Assembly (NCBI RefSeq): GCF_014698305.1
Contig: NZ_JACJST010000006.1
Span: 186,001-250,000 of the forward strand
Source: Anabaena lutea FACHB-196
GTDB lineage: Bacteria; Cyanobacteriota; Cyanobacteriia; Cyanobacteriales; Nostocaceae
Reading direction: 5' to 3'
DNA: 64,000 nt
Shown here: one piece after another, positions 35,928 to 45,659 of the stretch
Numbering within the stretch: position 1 is the stretch's first letter
Layout of the letters: the number at the start of each line of letters is the position of its first letter
The notes under the pieces: model-generated
Databases searched by the model: none
The model's input: the letters and a program-made list of their open reading frames with translations, nothing else
What the model was told of the DNA's origin: nothing
Translations under genes and position numbers: made by a program

Positions 35928-36008
35928 TTACGTATCCCTAACAAGAACCGTAGGCTCAATTACGAATTACGTTGGCGGTAGCCTGCCGTAGGCATTATTA
36001 CGAATTAT
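35925..36008. repeat. Inverted copy of the TTCGTAA/CCTACGG repeat
   Basis: TTAATTACGTATCCCTAACA, ACCGTAGGCTCAATTACGAA and GCCTGCCGTAGGCATTATTACGAATT, lying between two genes. They correspond to the repeat block at 14885-14950 read on the opposite strand, with extra units. Confidence 0.65.
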
Positions 36009-36016
36009 TTTAATTC

Positions 36017-37198
36017 ATGCAACTTCTCAAAAAACTCTGGAAACCGCCACTAATTATTTACTTTCTTATTCCCATCCTAATTATTACACTGTTTTTCAGT
36101 AATTTCGCCTCTGCATCAGTCACCGTAACTGGTATAGAATTTATTGGCGAAGCCACCTTACCTACTGGATTATCTTTCCAAAAAACCGAAGTTGGCGGAT
36201 TATCAGGAATTACCTACGATGATCAAACCGACCTTTATTATGCCATCTCCGACGACCGAGGCGGAAAAGCCCCTGCGCGTTTTTATACTCTCAAAATAGA
36301 CCTCAGCCAAGGTAAATTAACAAAAAATGGCGTAGAACCTGTAGCAGTAACTACGCTTTTAAATGCCAATAATACACCTTTTCTCCCTGGCATTACGGAC
36401 ACAGAAGGTATCGCTTTAACAAAAAAGTCAACTGTTTTCATTTCCTCTGAAGGAGATGTTCAGCAGTTAATAAATCCTTTTATACAAGAGTTTTCCTTAT
36501 CTTCTGGCCAAGTAATAACGACCTTACCCATACCAGATAAATTTCTACCAGATTCCACAGGACAGAAGGGTGTCCGCAATAACCTAGCTTTTGAAAGTCT
36601 CACCATCACACCCGACGAAAATTCCCTATTTACAGCCAGCGAAAACGCACTGATTCAAGACGGTGCAGCCGCTAAACCTGACGCTGGTACACCTTGCCGA
36701 ATTTTGCAATATAATCTCTTAACCAACCAGCCAGAAAAAGAATTCCTCTACCAAACAGAACCCGTCACATCTTCATTTAATCTTACAGGTAAGTTTGCTA
36801 GTGGATTACCTGATTTACTTGCCCTCGATAATCAAGGACACTTACTGAGTATAGAAAGGTCTTTCACTGGCTTGGGATTTGCCATTTTCCTGTTTCAGGT
36901 TTCCTTAGAAAATGCTGACGACATTCACAACATCGATAGCATAGAATTAATTGATACCAAAAAAAATAATTCCGTACAGAAAACACTGCTCTTAGATTTG
37001 CGAACTCTAGATGTAGCTTTAGACAATATTGAAGGTTTAACCCTTGGACCAAAACTACCAAATGGAGAACCTTCATTAATTCTCGTCAGCGATAACAATT
37101 TCAACGGACTGCAAACCAGCCAAATACTAGCCTTTAAACTCAAAATTGCATCCCCATTGACCAAGTTCTGGAACCTGCTGCGAGTCCCTAGCACTTAA
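36017..37198 (+). CDS. Esterase-like (phytase-family) exported protein
   Basis: A 393-residue protein with an N-terminal hydrophobic segment (LIIYFLIPILIITLFFSN) as signal or anchor, ending near FASA. The mature part matches the 'esterase-like activity of phytase' family: VGGLSGITYDDQTDLYYAIS, DDRGGKAPARFYTL, DTEGIALTKKSTVFISSEG, VRNNLAFESLTITPDENSLF, and the final DNIEGLTLGPKLPNGEPSL and LVSDNNF. It is a beta-propeller-like hydrolase; the substrate is unknown. Ser/Thr kinases follow after 350 bp. Confidence 0.87.
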   Translation: MQLLKKLWKPPLIIYFLIPILIITLFFSNFASASVTVTGIEFIGEATLPTGLSFQKTEVGGLSGITYDDQTDLYYAISDDRGGKAPARFYTLKIDLSQGKLTKNGVEPVAVTTLLNANNTPFLPGITDTEGIALTKKSTVFISSEGDVQQLINPFIQEFSLSSGQVITTLPIPDKFLPDSTGQKGVRNNLAFESLTITPDENSLFTASENALIQDGAAAKPDAGTPCRILQYNLLTNQPEKEFLYQTEPVTSSFNLTGKFASGLPDLLALDNQGHLLSIERSFTGLGFAIFLFQVSLENADDIHNIDSIELIDTKKNNSVQKTLLLDLRTLDVALDNIEGLTLGPKLPNGEPSLILVSDNNFNGLQTSQILAFKLKIASPLTKFWNLLRVPST

Positions 37199-37548
37199 TA
37201 ACTGCCAATACTATAAAATTACGGTTAACTCAAGCATATTTATTGCAATTAAATATAAAAATTACGTATTATTACTGCTAACAGACTCTAAGAAAATATG
37301 TTACATAAGGTTAAGTAGCTTTCACACACTTAACAAAATTAAAAAGTAATTCGGTACGGGCTAAACACCGAGCTACCACTAACGGTACTGTTTCTTGAAA
37401 GTGGATGCATTCTAACAGGATTAACAGACTGGCATTATTTAGATTTGTATAGATAAAGAAAAATAATAGCTGTAAAACTTTAGTTAAAGTATCCTGTTAG
37501 TAAATATCCATATTTATTGATTTTGTGGTGCAGCATAACATCCAGGAT
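37199..37548. other. 350-bp intergenic region
   Basis: Upstream of the two kinases. No frame or repeat block. A possible promoter for the kinases should be here, but no motif stands out. Confidence 0.5.
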
Positions 37549-39111
37549 ATGAATGAATACAAACATGAATCAGACATCTACATTGGAAAATTATTAAACA
37601 ACCGTTATTCAATTAAAAGCTTACTTGGTAAAGGGGGAATGGGTAGAGTTTATCTAGCTGAAGATGTTAACAAAAGCTGTATGTTAGTTGCAGTTAAAAT
37701 ACTTTCTTTAAATATAGCCAATCAGCAAACCGCTCAACGTTTTGGCAGAGAAATTTTTATTGGCGCTCAATTGGGTAGAAAAAGTCCACATATTACAAGG
37801 GTATTAACTTACGGTATTACTAATGAAAGAGTACCTTTTTACGTTATGGAATATTTATGTGGAAAAACTATAAAACAAATTCTTAAAGTCGAAAGTTTAA
37901 CCATTAATAAATTTATAGAACTTACACAACAAATTTGTTTAGGGTTACATTGCGCTCACCAAGGTGTAACATTAGATGGCAAAATTTATCCTGTTATTCA
38001 TAGAGACATTAAACCAGAAAATATATTTATCAACCATCATGGCAAAAAATCAGAAATAGTTAAAATCCTTGATTTTGGCATTGCCAAATTTTTAACAGAG
38101 AGTAGTGGCATGACAATGACTGAATCTTTTATAGGTAGTCTGCCTTACTCTTCTCCAGAACATATGCAAGGAGAAAAAATATTAGATGTGCGTTCTGATA
38201 TTTATAGCTTGGGAGTATTGATGTTTGAAATGCTGACAGGGAAACATCCATTTCATACAACAAATCACTCTTTTAGTATTTGGTGTAAACTTCATTGTGT
38301 GCAAACTCCACCTACATTTGAAGAAGTCAATCCCCAAGTTAAAATTCCTGATGAACTACAGCAATTGGTAAGACGTTGTTTAGCAAAAAATGTAAATGGT
38401 AGACCTAAAAATGTCCGTGAAATTTTAGACAATTTAGCCAAAATAAAAACGCAAATTAATGATAATGGTTTCAGCAGTGACCCTGTCAAAATAGTACCTT
38501 TAACATCAGTTTCTGAAAAAGAATGTTGGCAGAAACATTGGCCTAAAAATAAACCAGTTGCCTTAATTTGTTTCCCGCAGCTTTTACAGACAGCAAAAGG
38601 CAATATAGCCACTTTTTGGGCGATGTTACCTCAAGCAGAAATCATGAAATTTCAAGGAAAAATATGTACCACTGAATTTATCAGTAAAATGGATAACTAC
38701 CCAATGGTGTTATGGGTAACAATGCTATATGATGACCAGTCTGCACTCATAAGATGGCTATCTTATTACTTGGATTTGAAAGAAATTAGAGAAGAAAAAA
38801 TATTACATACATTAGCAGAAACAGGCTATTATCATCTGCTATTTTTTGCCTGCGAAGAACCTCATAAATGCGCCTATGTCACAACTTTTATTCTCACGGC
38901 TCAACAGCGGCAAACTCTGGCAGATAACATAAATTTAAGTCAAAAATTTGACCAAAAAATTATTTCTTCCAGTCAAGGAAAAAGCCTTCTTAAAAAAGAA
39001 TATGAAAAACTCAGATTAGAAGTTAACAAAAAACTGAATACACTGGATAAAAAACCAACAATTATTTTAAAATCTTGGCTAGTAAAATTATTTGATTTAT
39101 TTAAATCTTAA
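37549..39111 (+). CDS. Ser/Thr protein kinase with uncharacterised C-terminal region, copy 1
   Basis: From ATG 37549 (GTG 37525 is also possible), 520 residues. The Hanks-type kinase domain spans about 20-285: Gly loop LLGKGGMGRVYLAED, VAVKIL Lys, HRDIKPENIF, DFGIAKF, and activation/APE region PYSSPEHMQGEKILDVRSDI. All catalytic residues are present. From about 320 to 460 follows a tail with CFPQLLQTAKGNIATFWAML, PMVLWVTMLYDD and YYLDLKEIREEK, shared with the next gene. No transmembrane helix, so it is probably cytosolic. The phosphorylation targets are unknown. Confidence 0.92.
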   Translation: MNEYKHESDIYIGKLLNNRYSIKSLLGKGGMGRVYLAEDVNKSCMLVAVKILSLNIANQQTAQRFGREIFIGAQLGRKSPHITRVLTYGITNERVPFYVMEYLCGKTIKQILKVESLTINKFIELTQQICLGLHCAHQGVTLDGKIYPVIHRDIKPENIFINHHGKKSEIVKILDFGIAKFLTESSGMTMTESFIGSLPYSSPEHMQGEKILDVRSDIYSLGVLMFEMLTGKHPFHTTNHSFSIWCKLHCVQTPPTFEEVNPQVKIPDELQQLVRRCLAKNVNGRPKNVREILDNLAKIKTQINDNGFSSDPVKIVPLTSVSEKECWQKHWPKNKPVALICFPQLLQTAKGNIATFWAMLPQAEIMKFQGKICTTEFISKMDNYPMVLWVTMLYDDQSALIRWLSYYLDLKEIREEKILHTLAETGYYHLLFFACEEPHKCAYVTTFILTAQQRQTLADNINLSQKFDQKIISSSQGKSLLKKEYEKLRLEVNKKLNTLDKKPTIILKSWLVKLFDLFKS

Positions 39112-39171
39112 TCAAAATCTAGCAAGCTCAATTAATAAAAAATTAACCATTCCCATTTAGAGGTTATTAAA

Positions 39172-40683
39172 GTGAACAAAAGCCCATTCGCGTCTCCAGA
39201 AAATCAGGAGTTGCTTGCCAACCGTTACCAATTGAAGAAATTAATTGGTAAAGGTGGCATGGGTGAAGTTTTTTTAGCACATGATGTTTTGCTAGGAGGC
39301 ACACCTGTTGCCATAAAATTTCTATCCCAGACAGTTACTAATCCCCAAGTCCAAGAAAGCTTTAACCGTGAAGCCCTCCTGAGTGCGGCTTTAAGCCAAA
39401 AAAGCATACATATTGTCCGGGCTTATGATTATGGTGTGAGTAAAAGTGGCAAGGCATTTTATGTCATGGAATATTTATCTGGCAAGAGGTTGAAAGATTT
39501 AATTCCCGTACCTCTGCCAATATTTTTTACTCTCGCACGCCAGATTTGCCTTGGTTTACAATGCGCTCATAAAGGCATTAATATAGATGGAAAAATCAAT
39601 CCACTAGTTCACAGGGATATTAAACCAGCTAACATAATAGTGATTCCTGATCCCATTTTGGGGCAGTTAGTAAAAATTTTAGACTTTGGCATTGCGAAAT
39701 TTTTAAATTCTGCAAATGTCATTCATACAAAAGGTTTTCACGGAACCTTACCATACTGCTCCCCAGAACAATTAGAAGGGGATGAAGTAGATAGTCGCTC
39801 TGATATTTATAGCCTGGGTGTCATGATGTTTGAGATGCTGACTGGGCAAAAACCTTGGCAGCCAGAAACTCAATATTTTGGGGCTTGGTATAAAGCACAT
39901 AAATTTGAAAAACCAAAATCTATCGATGAGGTGAATCCTTATCTACAAGTACCTCAGCAGTTAAATGACTTAATTATGACTTGTTTGGAAAAAAATCTAG
40001 AAAATCGCCCGCAAAATATGGCGGAAATTCTCCAAATATTGTCAAAAGTAGAACAGTCTGCTCACCAGAAAAAGTCCGCTAGTGTAGATAACAAATCCAC
40101 CTCTCCAGGTTCCTTGAGTTCAGAATTACCAATAACAATTTCACAAACCTGTCGGGAACTTGTGTGGCCTGAAGATAAACCCATTCAGGAAATTGTTTTT
40201 CCACAATTAATAGATACTAAAACAGGCTCTGTGGCTGCTCTGTGGCTGATGTTGCCTCAACAAGAAATCACAAATCGCGCCCACGCCACCCTTCACAACC
40301 AGTTTATCTTTATTACCTCTCCTCACCCGATGTTACTGTGGGTGACAGTACTTTACAATCGCCAACTCAGCCCCAAGTGGCTACCTTGCTACCTAGATAT
40401 GCAAAATCCTCAAAATCTCAAGCTGGTATCAGCATTGACGGAGTATACGTCTTATCCTTTGATTTTCTTTACCCTAGAAACACCCCATAGGAGTGCCAAC
40501 ATTCTCAGCAGTAGCATAGCGCCCACACAGCAACAAAAGTTGCAACATTGGGTGAAACAAAGTCAGCAACTACCATCTTCTTCTCCCCCGCAAGTCAGCA
40601 AAAAGTTGTTAAAGCAGCAGTATAAAAAGATGCAACCTCAGATATTGCAAAACCTGGTATCTCAAGGACAGATTGTGGTCTAG
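39172..40683 (+). CDS. Ser/Thr protein kinase with uncharacterised C-terminal region, copy 2
   Basis: 503 residues from GTG 39172, preceded by GAGGTTATTAAA. The kinase domain (about 15-290) has LIGKGGMGEVFLAHDVLLGG, PVAIKFL, VHRDIKPANIIV, DFGIAKF and PYCSPEQLEGDEVDSRSDIY. The tail (about 325-480) carries VFPQLIDTKTGSVAALWLM, MLLWVTVLYNRQ and CYLDMQNPQNL. It is a paralogue of the upstream kinase, 60 bases away on the same strand, so this looks like a recent tandem duplication or a working pair. No membrane segment. Confidence 0.92.
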   Translation: MNKSPFASPENQELLANRYQLKKLIGKGGMGEVFLAHDVLLGGTPVAIKFLSQTVTNPQVQESFNREALLSAALSQKSIHIVRAYDYGVSKSGKAFYVMEYLSGKRLKDLIPVPLPIFFTLARQICLGLQCAHKGINIDGKINPLVHRDIKPANIIVIPDPILGQLVKILDFGIAKFLNSANVIHTKGFHGTLPYCSPEQLEGDEVDSRSDIYSLGVMMFEMLTGQKPWQPETQYFGAWYKAHKFEKPKSIDEVNPYLQVPQQLNDLIMTCLEKNLENRPQNMAEILQILSKVEQSAHQKKSASVDNKSTSPGSLSSELPITISQTCRELVWPEDKPIQEIVFPQLIDTKTGSVAALWLMLPQQEITNRAHATLHNQFIFITSPHPMLLWVTVLYNRQLSPKWLPCYLDMQNPQNLKLVSALTEYTSYPLIFFTLETPHRSANILSSSIAPTQQQKLQHWVKQSQQLPSSSPPQVSKKLLKQQYKKMQPQILQNLVSQGQIVV

Positions 40684-40797
40684 AGCCACTTTCTGTGTTA
40701 AACAGACGCAGAGCTAGAAAAAACATCAATATTTTTTCTCCCAGCTACTTGACAAGTAGGGAAAAAAAAGCAATACTAATAAAGTTGCTAAACACAA

Positions 40798-40871
40798 GGG
40801 ACTGTAGTTCAATTGGTTAGAGCACCGCCCTGTCACGGCGGAAGTTGCGGGTTCGAGCCCCGTCAGTCCCG
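40798..40871 (+). tRNA. trnD: tRNA-Asp (GTC)
   Basis: A 74-base cloverleaf: acceptor GGGACTG pairs with CAGTCCC, D-arm TAGTTCAATTGGTTAGAGCA, anticodon stem CCGCC/GGCGG around TGTCACG with GTC anticodon, TPsiC GCGGGTTCGAGCCCCGT. The 3' CCA is not encoded. It precedes gltX. Confidence 0.96.
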
Positions 40872-41019
40872 TTCTCAAGTGCTGAGTCATGAGTACTAAG
40901 TGCTGAATTTAGATGATTTTGAGTTAATCAAAAAGATTTTAATGGATGAATGGTTTTAAACCAGGACTCGGTATTCAGAACTCAGCACCTGTTTTGCTTT
41001 GTGAAAGAGAGAATTAACT

Positions 41020-42456
41020 GTGACCGTTAGAGTCCGTATTGCTCCAAGTCCAACTGGAAATTTACATATTGGTACAGCCAGAACTGCTGTATTCAATTAT
41101 TTGTTTGCCCGTCACCACGGCGGCAAGTTTATTCTGCGAATTGAAGATACAGATTTAGAGCGATCGCGCCCTGAATACACTGATAATATTCTGTCAGGTC
41201 TGCGCTGGCTGGGATTGAACTGGGATGAAGGGCCATTTTTCCAATCTCAACGCCTAGATCTTTACCAAGCCGCAGTCCAAAAACTTCTAGATCAAGGATT
41301 AGCCTATCGCTGCTACACCACATCTGAAGAACTAGAGGCGTTGCGAGAAGCGCAAAAAGCTAGAAACGAAGCTCCCCGCTATGACAACCGTCACCGTAAC
41401 CTCACCCCAGAACAACGCGCCGCCTTTGAAGCGGAAGGACGTTCTTCGGTGATTCGTTTCCAAATTGACGACGGACGAGAAATTGTCTGGAATGATTTAG
41501 TACGGGGACACATGAGTTGGCGCGGAAGTGACTTGGGTGGTGATATGGTCATCGCTCGCGCCTCTGCCGAAGGTGTTGGTCAACCACTGTATAACTTTGT
41601 GGTTGTGGTGGATGACATTGATATGCAAATTACCCATGTGATTCGTGGTGAAGATCATATAGCTAACACCGCTAAACAGATTTTGTTGTATGAAGCTTTA
41701 GGCGCTCAAATTCCCGAATTTGCCCATACACCGCTGATTTTGAATCAAGAAGGGCGCAAACTTTCCAAACGGGATGGAGTGACTTCTATTTCCGATTTTC
41801 AGCAAATGGGTTTTACTGCTGAAGGTTTGGTTAATTATATGACCTTGTTGGGCTGGTCGGCTCCAGATTCAACTCAAGAAATTTTCACTTTGGAAGCAGC
41901 AGCCAAAGAATTTACCTTTGAGCGCGTCAATAAAGCCGGTGCTAAATTTGACTGGGACAAACTGGATTGGTTGAATAGCCAATACCTCCATAGTATGCCA
42001 GTCGATAAACTCACAGATTTGCTCATACCTTTTTGGGAAACTGCTGGATATACATTTTCTGGTGGTAGAGAGCGTCCTTGGTTAGAGCAACTAGCAGGTT
42101 TAATTGGTGCTAGTTTGACTCGGTTGGTAGATGCTGTAGCCATGAGCAAAATGTTTTTTATAGAGGCAGTAGAATTTAGCTCAGAAGGCTCTGCTCAACT
42201 TCAGCAAGAAGGAGTGAAAGCTACACTGCAAGGTATTCTCACAGCTTTAGAAAATCAGTCTCAACTGTCAGCAGATACCGCTCAAGAGATAATTAAGCAA
42301 GTGGTGAAAGAGCAAAAAGTCAAAAAAGGCTTAGTTATGCGATCGCTCCGAGCCGCTCTAACAGGAGATGTACATGGACCCGACCTCATCCAATCATGGC
42401 TGTTACTGAATCAAATTGGTTTAGATAAACAACGTTTAAATCAAGCAATAATTTAG
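41020..42456 (+). CDS. gltX: Glutamyl-tRNA synthetase (non-discriminating type likely)
   Basis: A 478-residue class I synthetase from GTG 41020. It has [19 protein letters not shown] (HIGH-type motif HIGT), [39 protein letters not shown], and [11 protein letters not shown] (KMSKS-type). The length and order match cyanobacterial GltX. Since cyanobacteria make Gln-tRNA through GatCAB, the enzyme presumably charges both tRNA-Glu and tRNA-Gln; that is inference from lineage. It stands 148 bases downstream of tRNA-Asp on the same strand. Confidence 0.96.
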   Translation: MTVRVRIAPSPTGNLHIGTARTAVFNYLFARHHGGKFILRIEDTDLERSRPEYTDNILSGLRWLGLNWDEGPFFQSQRLDLYQAAVQKLLDQGLAYRCYTTSEELEALREAQKARNEAPRYDNRHRNLTPEQRAAFEAEGRSSVIRFQIDDGREIVWNDLVRGHMSWRGSDLGGDMVIARASAEGVGQPLYNFVVVVDDIDMQITHVIRGEDHIANTAKQILLYEALGAQIPEFAHTPLILNQEGRKLSKRDGVTSISDFQQMGFTAEGLVNYMTLLGWSAPDSTQEIFTLEAAAKEFTFERVNKAGAKFDWDKLDWLNSQYLHSMPVDKLTDLLIPFWETAGYTFSGGRERPWLEQLAGLIGASLTRLVDAVAMSKMFFIEAVEFSSEGSAQLQQEGVKATLQGILTALENQSQLSADTAQEIIKQVVKEQKVKKGLVMRSLRAALTGDVHGPDLIQSWLLLNQIGLDKQRLNQAII

Positions 42457-42468
42457 GTGACAGGTGAT

Positions 42469-42624
42469 AGGGGGCAGAGGGCAGGGGGCAGAGGGCAGGG
42501 GGCAGGGTGCAGGAGGTAATTAATTATTTCTCCCCATCTCCCCATCTCCCCATCTCCCCATCTCCCCATCTCCCCATCTCCTCATCCCCGCGTCCCCGTG
42601 TCACCCCATCTCCGCGTCACCCCA
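42469..42624. repeat. GGGGGCAGAGGGCAG and CTCCCCATCTCCCCATC tandem repeats
   Basis: A chain of GGGGGCAGAGGGCAG-type units on the left, then CCCCATCT repeated about six times, then CCCCGCGTCCCCGTGTCACC units. It is AG-rich followed by CT-rich, so an extended imperfect hairpin is possible. No frame. Confidence 0.8.
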
Positions 42625-42658
42625 TGCCAGAGGATGGGGAACTTGCTGTGTAAGATTC

Positions 42659-43186
42659 ATGTCTTTAAAAATACTTAAAAATGAATGTAATACAATGCCC
42701 ACAAAAGCTCTCAATATAGTAATAAGATTATCGTTAATGATAGTTACTCTCTGTAGTATCTCTGTAATAAATAGTACTAGTGATGCTCAAGAAGCCCCAC
42801 CAATTTTTGGAGATATCACTATTAATCGCCAATTTTCCCCAGATCCTTTGAAAGTTAGGGGAATGAGTGGTGGCTCAGTTAAAGCAACTGAAGTGGGTAG
42901 GAAAGAAACCCCTACCGGACCATGTGCAGGATTTGTAGATAAAGCCCCAGACCATACTCTCAAGTTAACAAGTAAATTTGACTACCTAAAGCTGCAAGTA
43001 GAAAGTCCGAGGGACACCACAATAATTATTAAGGGGCCAGGTGGTACTTGGTGCAATGATGACTTTGACGGTAAAAATCCTGGCATTGTTGGTGAATGGC
43101 TCAAGGGAACCTACAAAATTTGGGTCGGTTCCTACGAAAAAGGCAAATATCTACCATACACTTTAAAAATTACAGAAGTTAAGTAG
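42659..43186 (+). CDS. Secreted protein with PPC-like beta-sandwich
   Basis: A 175-residue exported protein. A hydrophobic signal (about NIVIRLSLMIVTLCSISVI), ending near SDAQEAP, is followed by a short region and a domain with FVDKAPDHTLKLTSKFDYLK, VESPRDTTIIIKGPGGTWCN, DDFDGKNPGIVGEWLKGTYK, IWVGSYEKGKYLPYTL. This looks like the small beta-sandwich seen in bacterial pre-peptidase C-terminal domains, without a protease attached. An alternative start at 42695 is as good. No neighbour clue. Confidence 0.72.
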   Translation: MSLKILKNECNTMPTKALNIVIRLSLMIVTLCSISVINSTSDAQEAPPIFGDITINRQFSPDPLKVRGMSGGSVKATEVGRKETPTGPCAGFVDKAPDHTLKLTSKFDYLKLQVESPRDTTIIIKGPGGTWCNDDFDGKNPGIVGEWLKGTYKIWVGSYEKGKYLPYTLKITEVK

Positions 43187-43446
43187 GTCAAGGGTTGTGC
43201 AAGTTTTGAGGACACGGAAGGGATAGTAAAAGAATTCACAGTGTCTTGATGATCATGCATTTGTATTAAAATGAGAATTAAGTTAACTTTAATTAAGATT
43301 TTTGATCAGCGTTATGGATTTGCCGTAGAGCCTTAAGAGCTTGATGGCAATACCTGAAGGGTGATCAGACATCGAATTAAACAAAATGGATTTATAAACA
43401 TCCGTTACAAAGATAAGTCGTACTGGCATCTAGAGGTAAATTAAAG

Positions 43447-45333
43447 ATGAAATTCTCTTGGAGAGTCGTAGCACTCTGGTCATTGCTGGCTTTGGTAATT
43501 GGCTTTTTCTTCTGGCAAGGAGCCTTTGCAAACGCTCCTGTTGATGCGAGCAAGAATGCAGCTAATACTCGCATGACCTATGGTCGCTTTTTGGAATACT
43601 TAGACGCTGATCGCGTTACCAATGTCGATCTTTATGATGGTGGTAGAACAGCGATTATCGAAGCTAATGACCAAGATATCGAAAACCGCATTCAACGCTG
43701 GCGGGTAGATTTACCTACTAATGCTCCTGAGCTAATTAATAAACTCAAAGAACATAAAGTCAGTTTTGACGCTCATCCCATGCGGAATGATGGCGCAATC
43801 TGGGGCTTGTTGGGTAATCTTGTCTTCCCAGTTTTGTTGATTACTGGTTTGTTCTTTTTGTTCCGTCGCTCCAACAATCTTCCTGGTGGCCCTGGACAAG
43901 CAATGAATTTCGGCAAATCCCGCGCTCGGTTCCAAATGGAAGCGAAAACAGGGGTAAAATTTGACGATGTAGCTGGGATTGAAGAAGCCAAAGAAGAACT
44001 CCAAGAAGTTGTGACTTTCCTCAAACAACCAGAGAAATTTACTGCTGTAGGCGCTCGGATTCCCAAGGGTGTATTGTTAATTGGACCTCCTGGTACTGGT
44101 AAAACTCTACTCGCAAAAGCGATCGCAGGGGAAGCTGGTGTTCCCTTCTTCTCAATCTCTGGTTCAGAGTTTGTAGAAATGTTCGTTGGTGTGGGTGCTT
44201 CCCGTGTCCGCGACTTGTTCAAGAAAGCCAAAGATAACGCTCCTTGTATCATCTTTATTGATGAAATTGACGCAGTAGGTCGTCAACGGGGTGCAGGTAT
44301 CGGTGGTGGTAATGATGAAAGAGAACAAACCTTAAACCAACTGCTGACCGAAATGGATGGTTTTGAAGGTAACACAGGCATCATTATTATTGCTGCTACC
44401 AACCGTCCTGATGTATTGGATTCTGCATTATTACGTCCCGGTCGTTTCGACAGACAAGTAACTGTTGATGCTCCCGATATTAAAGGACGTTTAGAAGTTC
44501 TACAAGTTCATGCGCGCAATAAGAAATTAGATCCTAGCGTTTCCTTGGAAGCGATCGCCCGTCGTACTCCTGGATTCACCGGCGCAGATTTAGCTAACCT
44601 CCTCAACGAAGCTGCTATTCTCACCGCTAGAAGACGCAAAGAAGGCATTACCCTCCTAGAAATTGATGATGCTGTGGACAGGGTAGTTGCTGGTATGGAA
44701 GGTACTCCCTTGGTAGACAGCAAGAGTAAGCGCTTGATTGCTTACCATGAAGTTGGCCATGCTTTGGTTGGTACTTTATTAAAAGACCATGACCCTGTAC
44801 AAAAAGTTACCCTCATTCCTAGAGGACAAGCGCAGGGTTTAACCTGGTTTATGCCCAACGAAGAACAAGGTTTAATTTCTCGTTCTCAACTCAAAGCCAG
44901 AATCACTGGTGCTTTGGGTGGACGTGCTGCTGAAGAAGTAATCTTTGGGGCAGCGGAAGTTACCACTGGTGCTGGTGGAGACTTGCAACAGTTGTCAGGA
45001 ATGGCACGACAAATGGTAACAAGGTTTGGGATGTCTGATTTGGGACCCCTTTCACTGGAAAGCCAACAGGGAGAAGTATTCCTAGGTCGTGACTGGACAA
45101 CACGTTCTGAGTATTCTGAATCCATTGCTTGTCGCATTGATGCTCAAGTAAGAGCGATCGCCCAAGAGTGTTACGATAACGCTAAAAAGATTATTCGTGA
45201 ACATCGTAGTGTCACAGATCGTTTGGTAGATTTGTTGATTGAAAAGGAAACAATTGACGGTGAAGAGTTCCGTCAGATTGTCGCTGAGTACACTGTTGTT
45301 CCTGATAAGTCACAGTTTGTACCACAACTGTAA
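43447..45333 (+). CDS. ftsH: ATP-dependent zinc metalloprotease FtsH (FtsH2-like)
   Basis: A 628-residue membrane protease with the first membrane helix at 8-28, a lumenal part, and a second helix near 118-138. The AAA domain has [17 protein letters not shown] (Walker A), [15 protein letters not shown] (Walker B) and [19 protein letters not shown] (SRH), and the protease has [11 protein letters not shown] with the HEXXH zinc site. It resembles Synechocystis Slr0228 (FtsH2), which with FtsH3 degrades damaged D1 in photosystem II repair. Start, length and AAA sequence agree. Other FtsH copies must be elsewhere. Confidence 0.96.
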   Translation: MKFSWRVVALWSLLALVIGFFFWQGAFANAPVDASKNAANTRMTYGRFLEYLDADRVTNVDLYDGGRTAIIEANDQDIENRIQRWRVDLPTNAPELINKLKEHKVSFDAHPMRNDGAIWGLLGNLVFPVLLITGLFFLFRRSNNLPGGPGQAMNFGKSRARFQMEAKTGVKFDDVAGIEEAKEELQEVVTFLKQPEKFTAVGARIPKGVLLIGPPGTGKTLLAKAIAGEAGVPFFSISGSEFVEMFVGVGASRVRDLFKKAKDNAPCIIFIDEIDAVGRQRGAGIGGGNDEREQTLNQLLTEMDGFEGNTGIIIIAATNRPDVLDSALLRPGRFDRQVTVDAPDIKGRLEVLQVHARNKKLDPSVSLEAIARRTPGFTGADLANLLNEAAILTARRRKEGITLLEIDDAVDRVVAGMEGTPLVDSKSKRLIAYHEVGHALVGTLLKDHDPVQKVTLIPRGQAQGLTWFMPNEEQGLISRSQLKARITGALGGRAAEEVIFGAAEVTTGAGGDLQQLSGMARQMVTRFGMSDLGPLSLESQQGEVFLGRDWTTRSEYSESIACRIDAQVRAIAQECYDNAKKIIREHRSVTDRLVDLLIEKETIDGEEFRQIVAEYTVVPDKSQFVPQL

Positions 45334-45355
45334 TTACTAATCTATAAATTCTGTG

Positions 45356-45390
45356 AATGGATGTGGTTAATTTGACCATATCCATTTTTT
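45356..45390 (+). terminator. Rho-independent terminator of ftsH
   Basis: AATGGATGTGGT, a six-base loop and ACCATATCCATT form a 12-bp stem (one G-T wobble), followed directly by TTTTTT. It begins 23 bases after the ftsH stop. The rest of 45391-45659 shows nothing else beyond the ribosome binding site for the next gene. Confidence 0.9.
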
Positions 45391-45659
45391 ATTATTTTAA
45401 CTGTGTATAGAGGCAAAGCAGCTTGTCCTCTGATATCCGTGTACTCGCATAATTAATTTGTAACGACAAGAAACAATAAGAAATGTATAAAAAAGCAGTT
45501 TACGCATTTTTACTGAAGGTATGATTTTTCATGTCCAACGAAAATTTACTGTAATAAATTTAGCTGCGTAACAGCTTACAAGTCGATTGATTCTCAAATG
45601 CTGAAGCCGAATTTGCAAGATTTGCAAGAAGCCACCCTAATCAAGGAGAATAAAAAAGT

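Noticed and set aside
43773-44252. 159-codon minus-strand frame inside ftsH
   Set aside because: Antisense to the conserved AAA domain of FtsH; no start signal or family resemblance.
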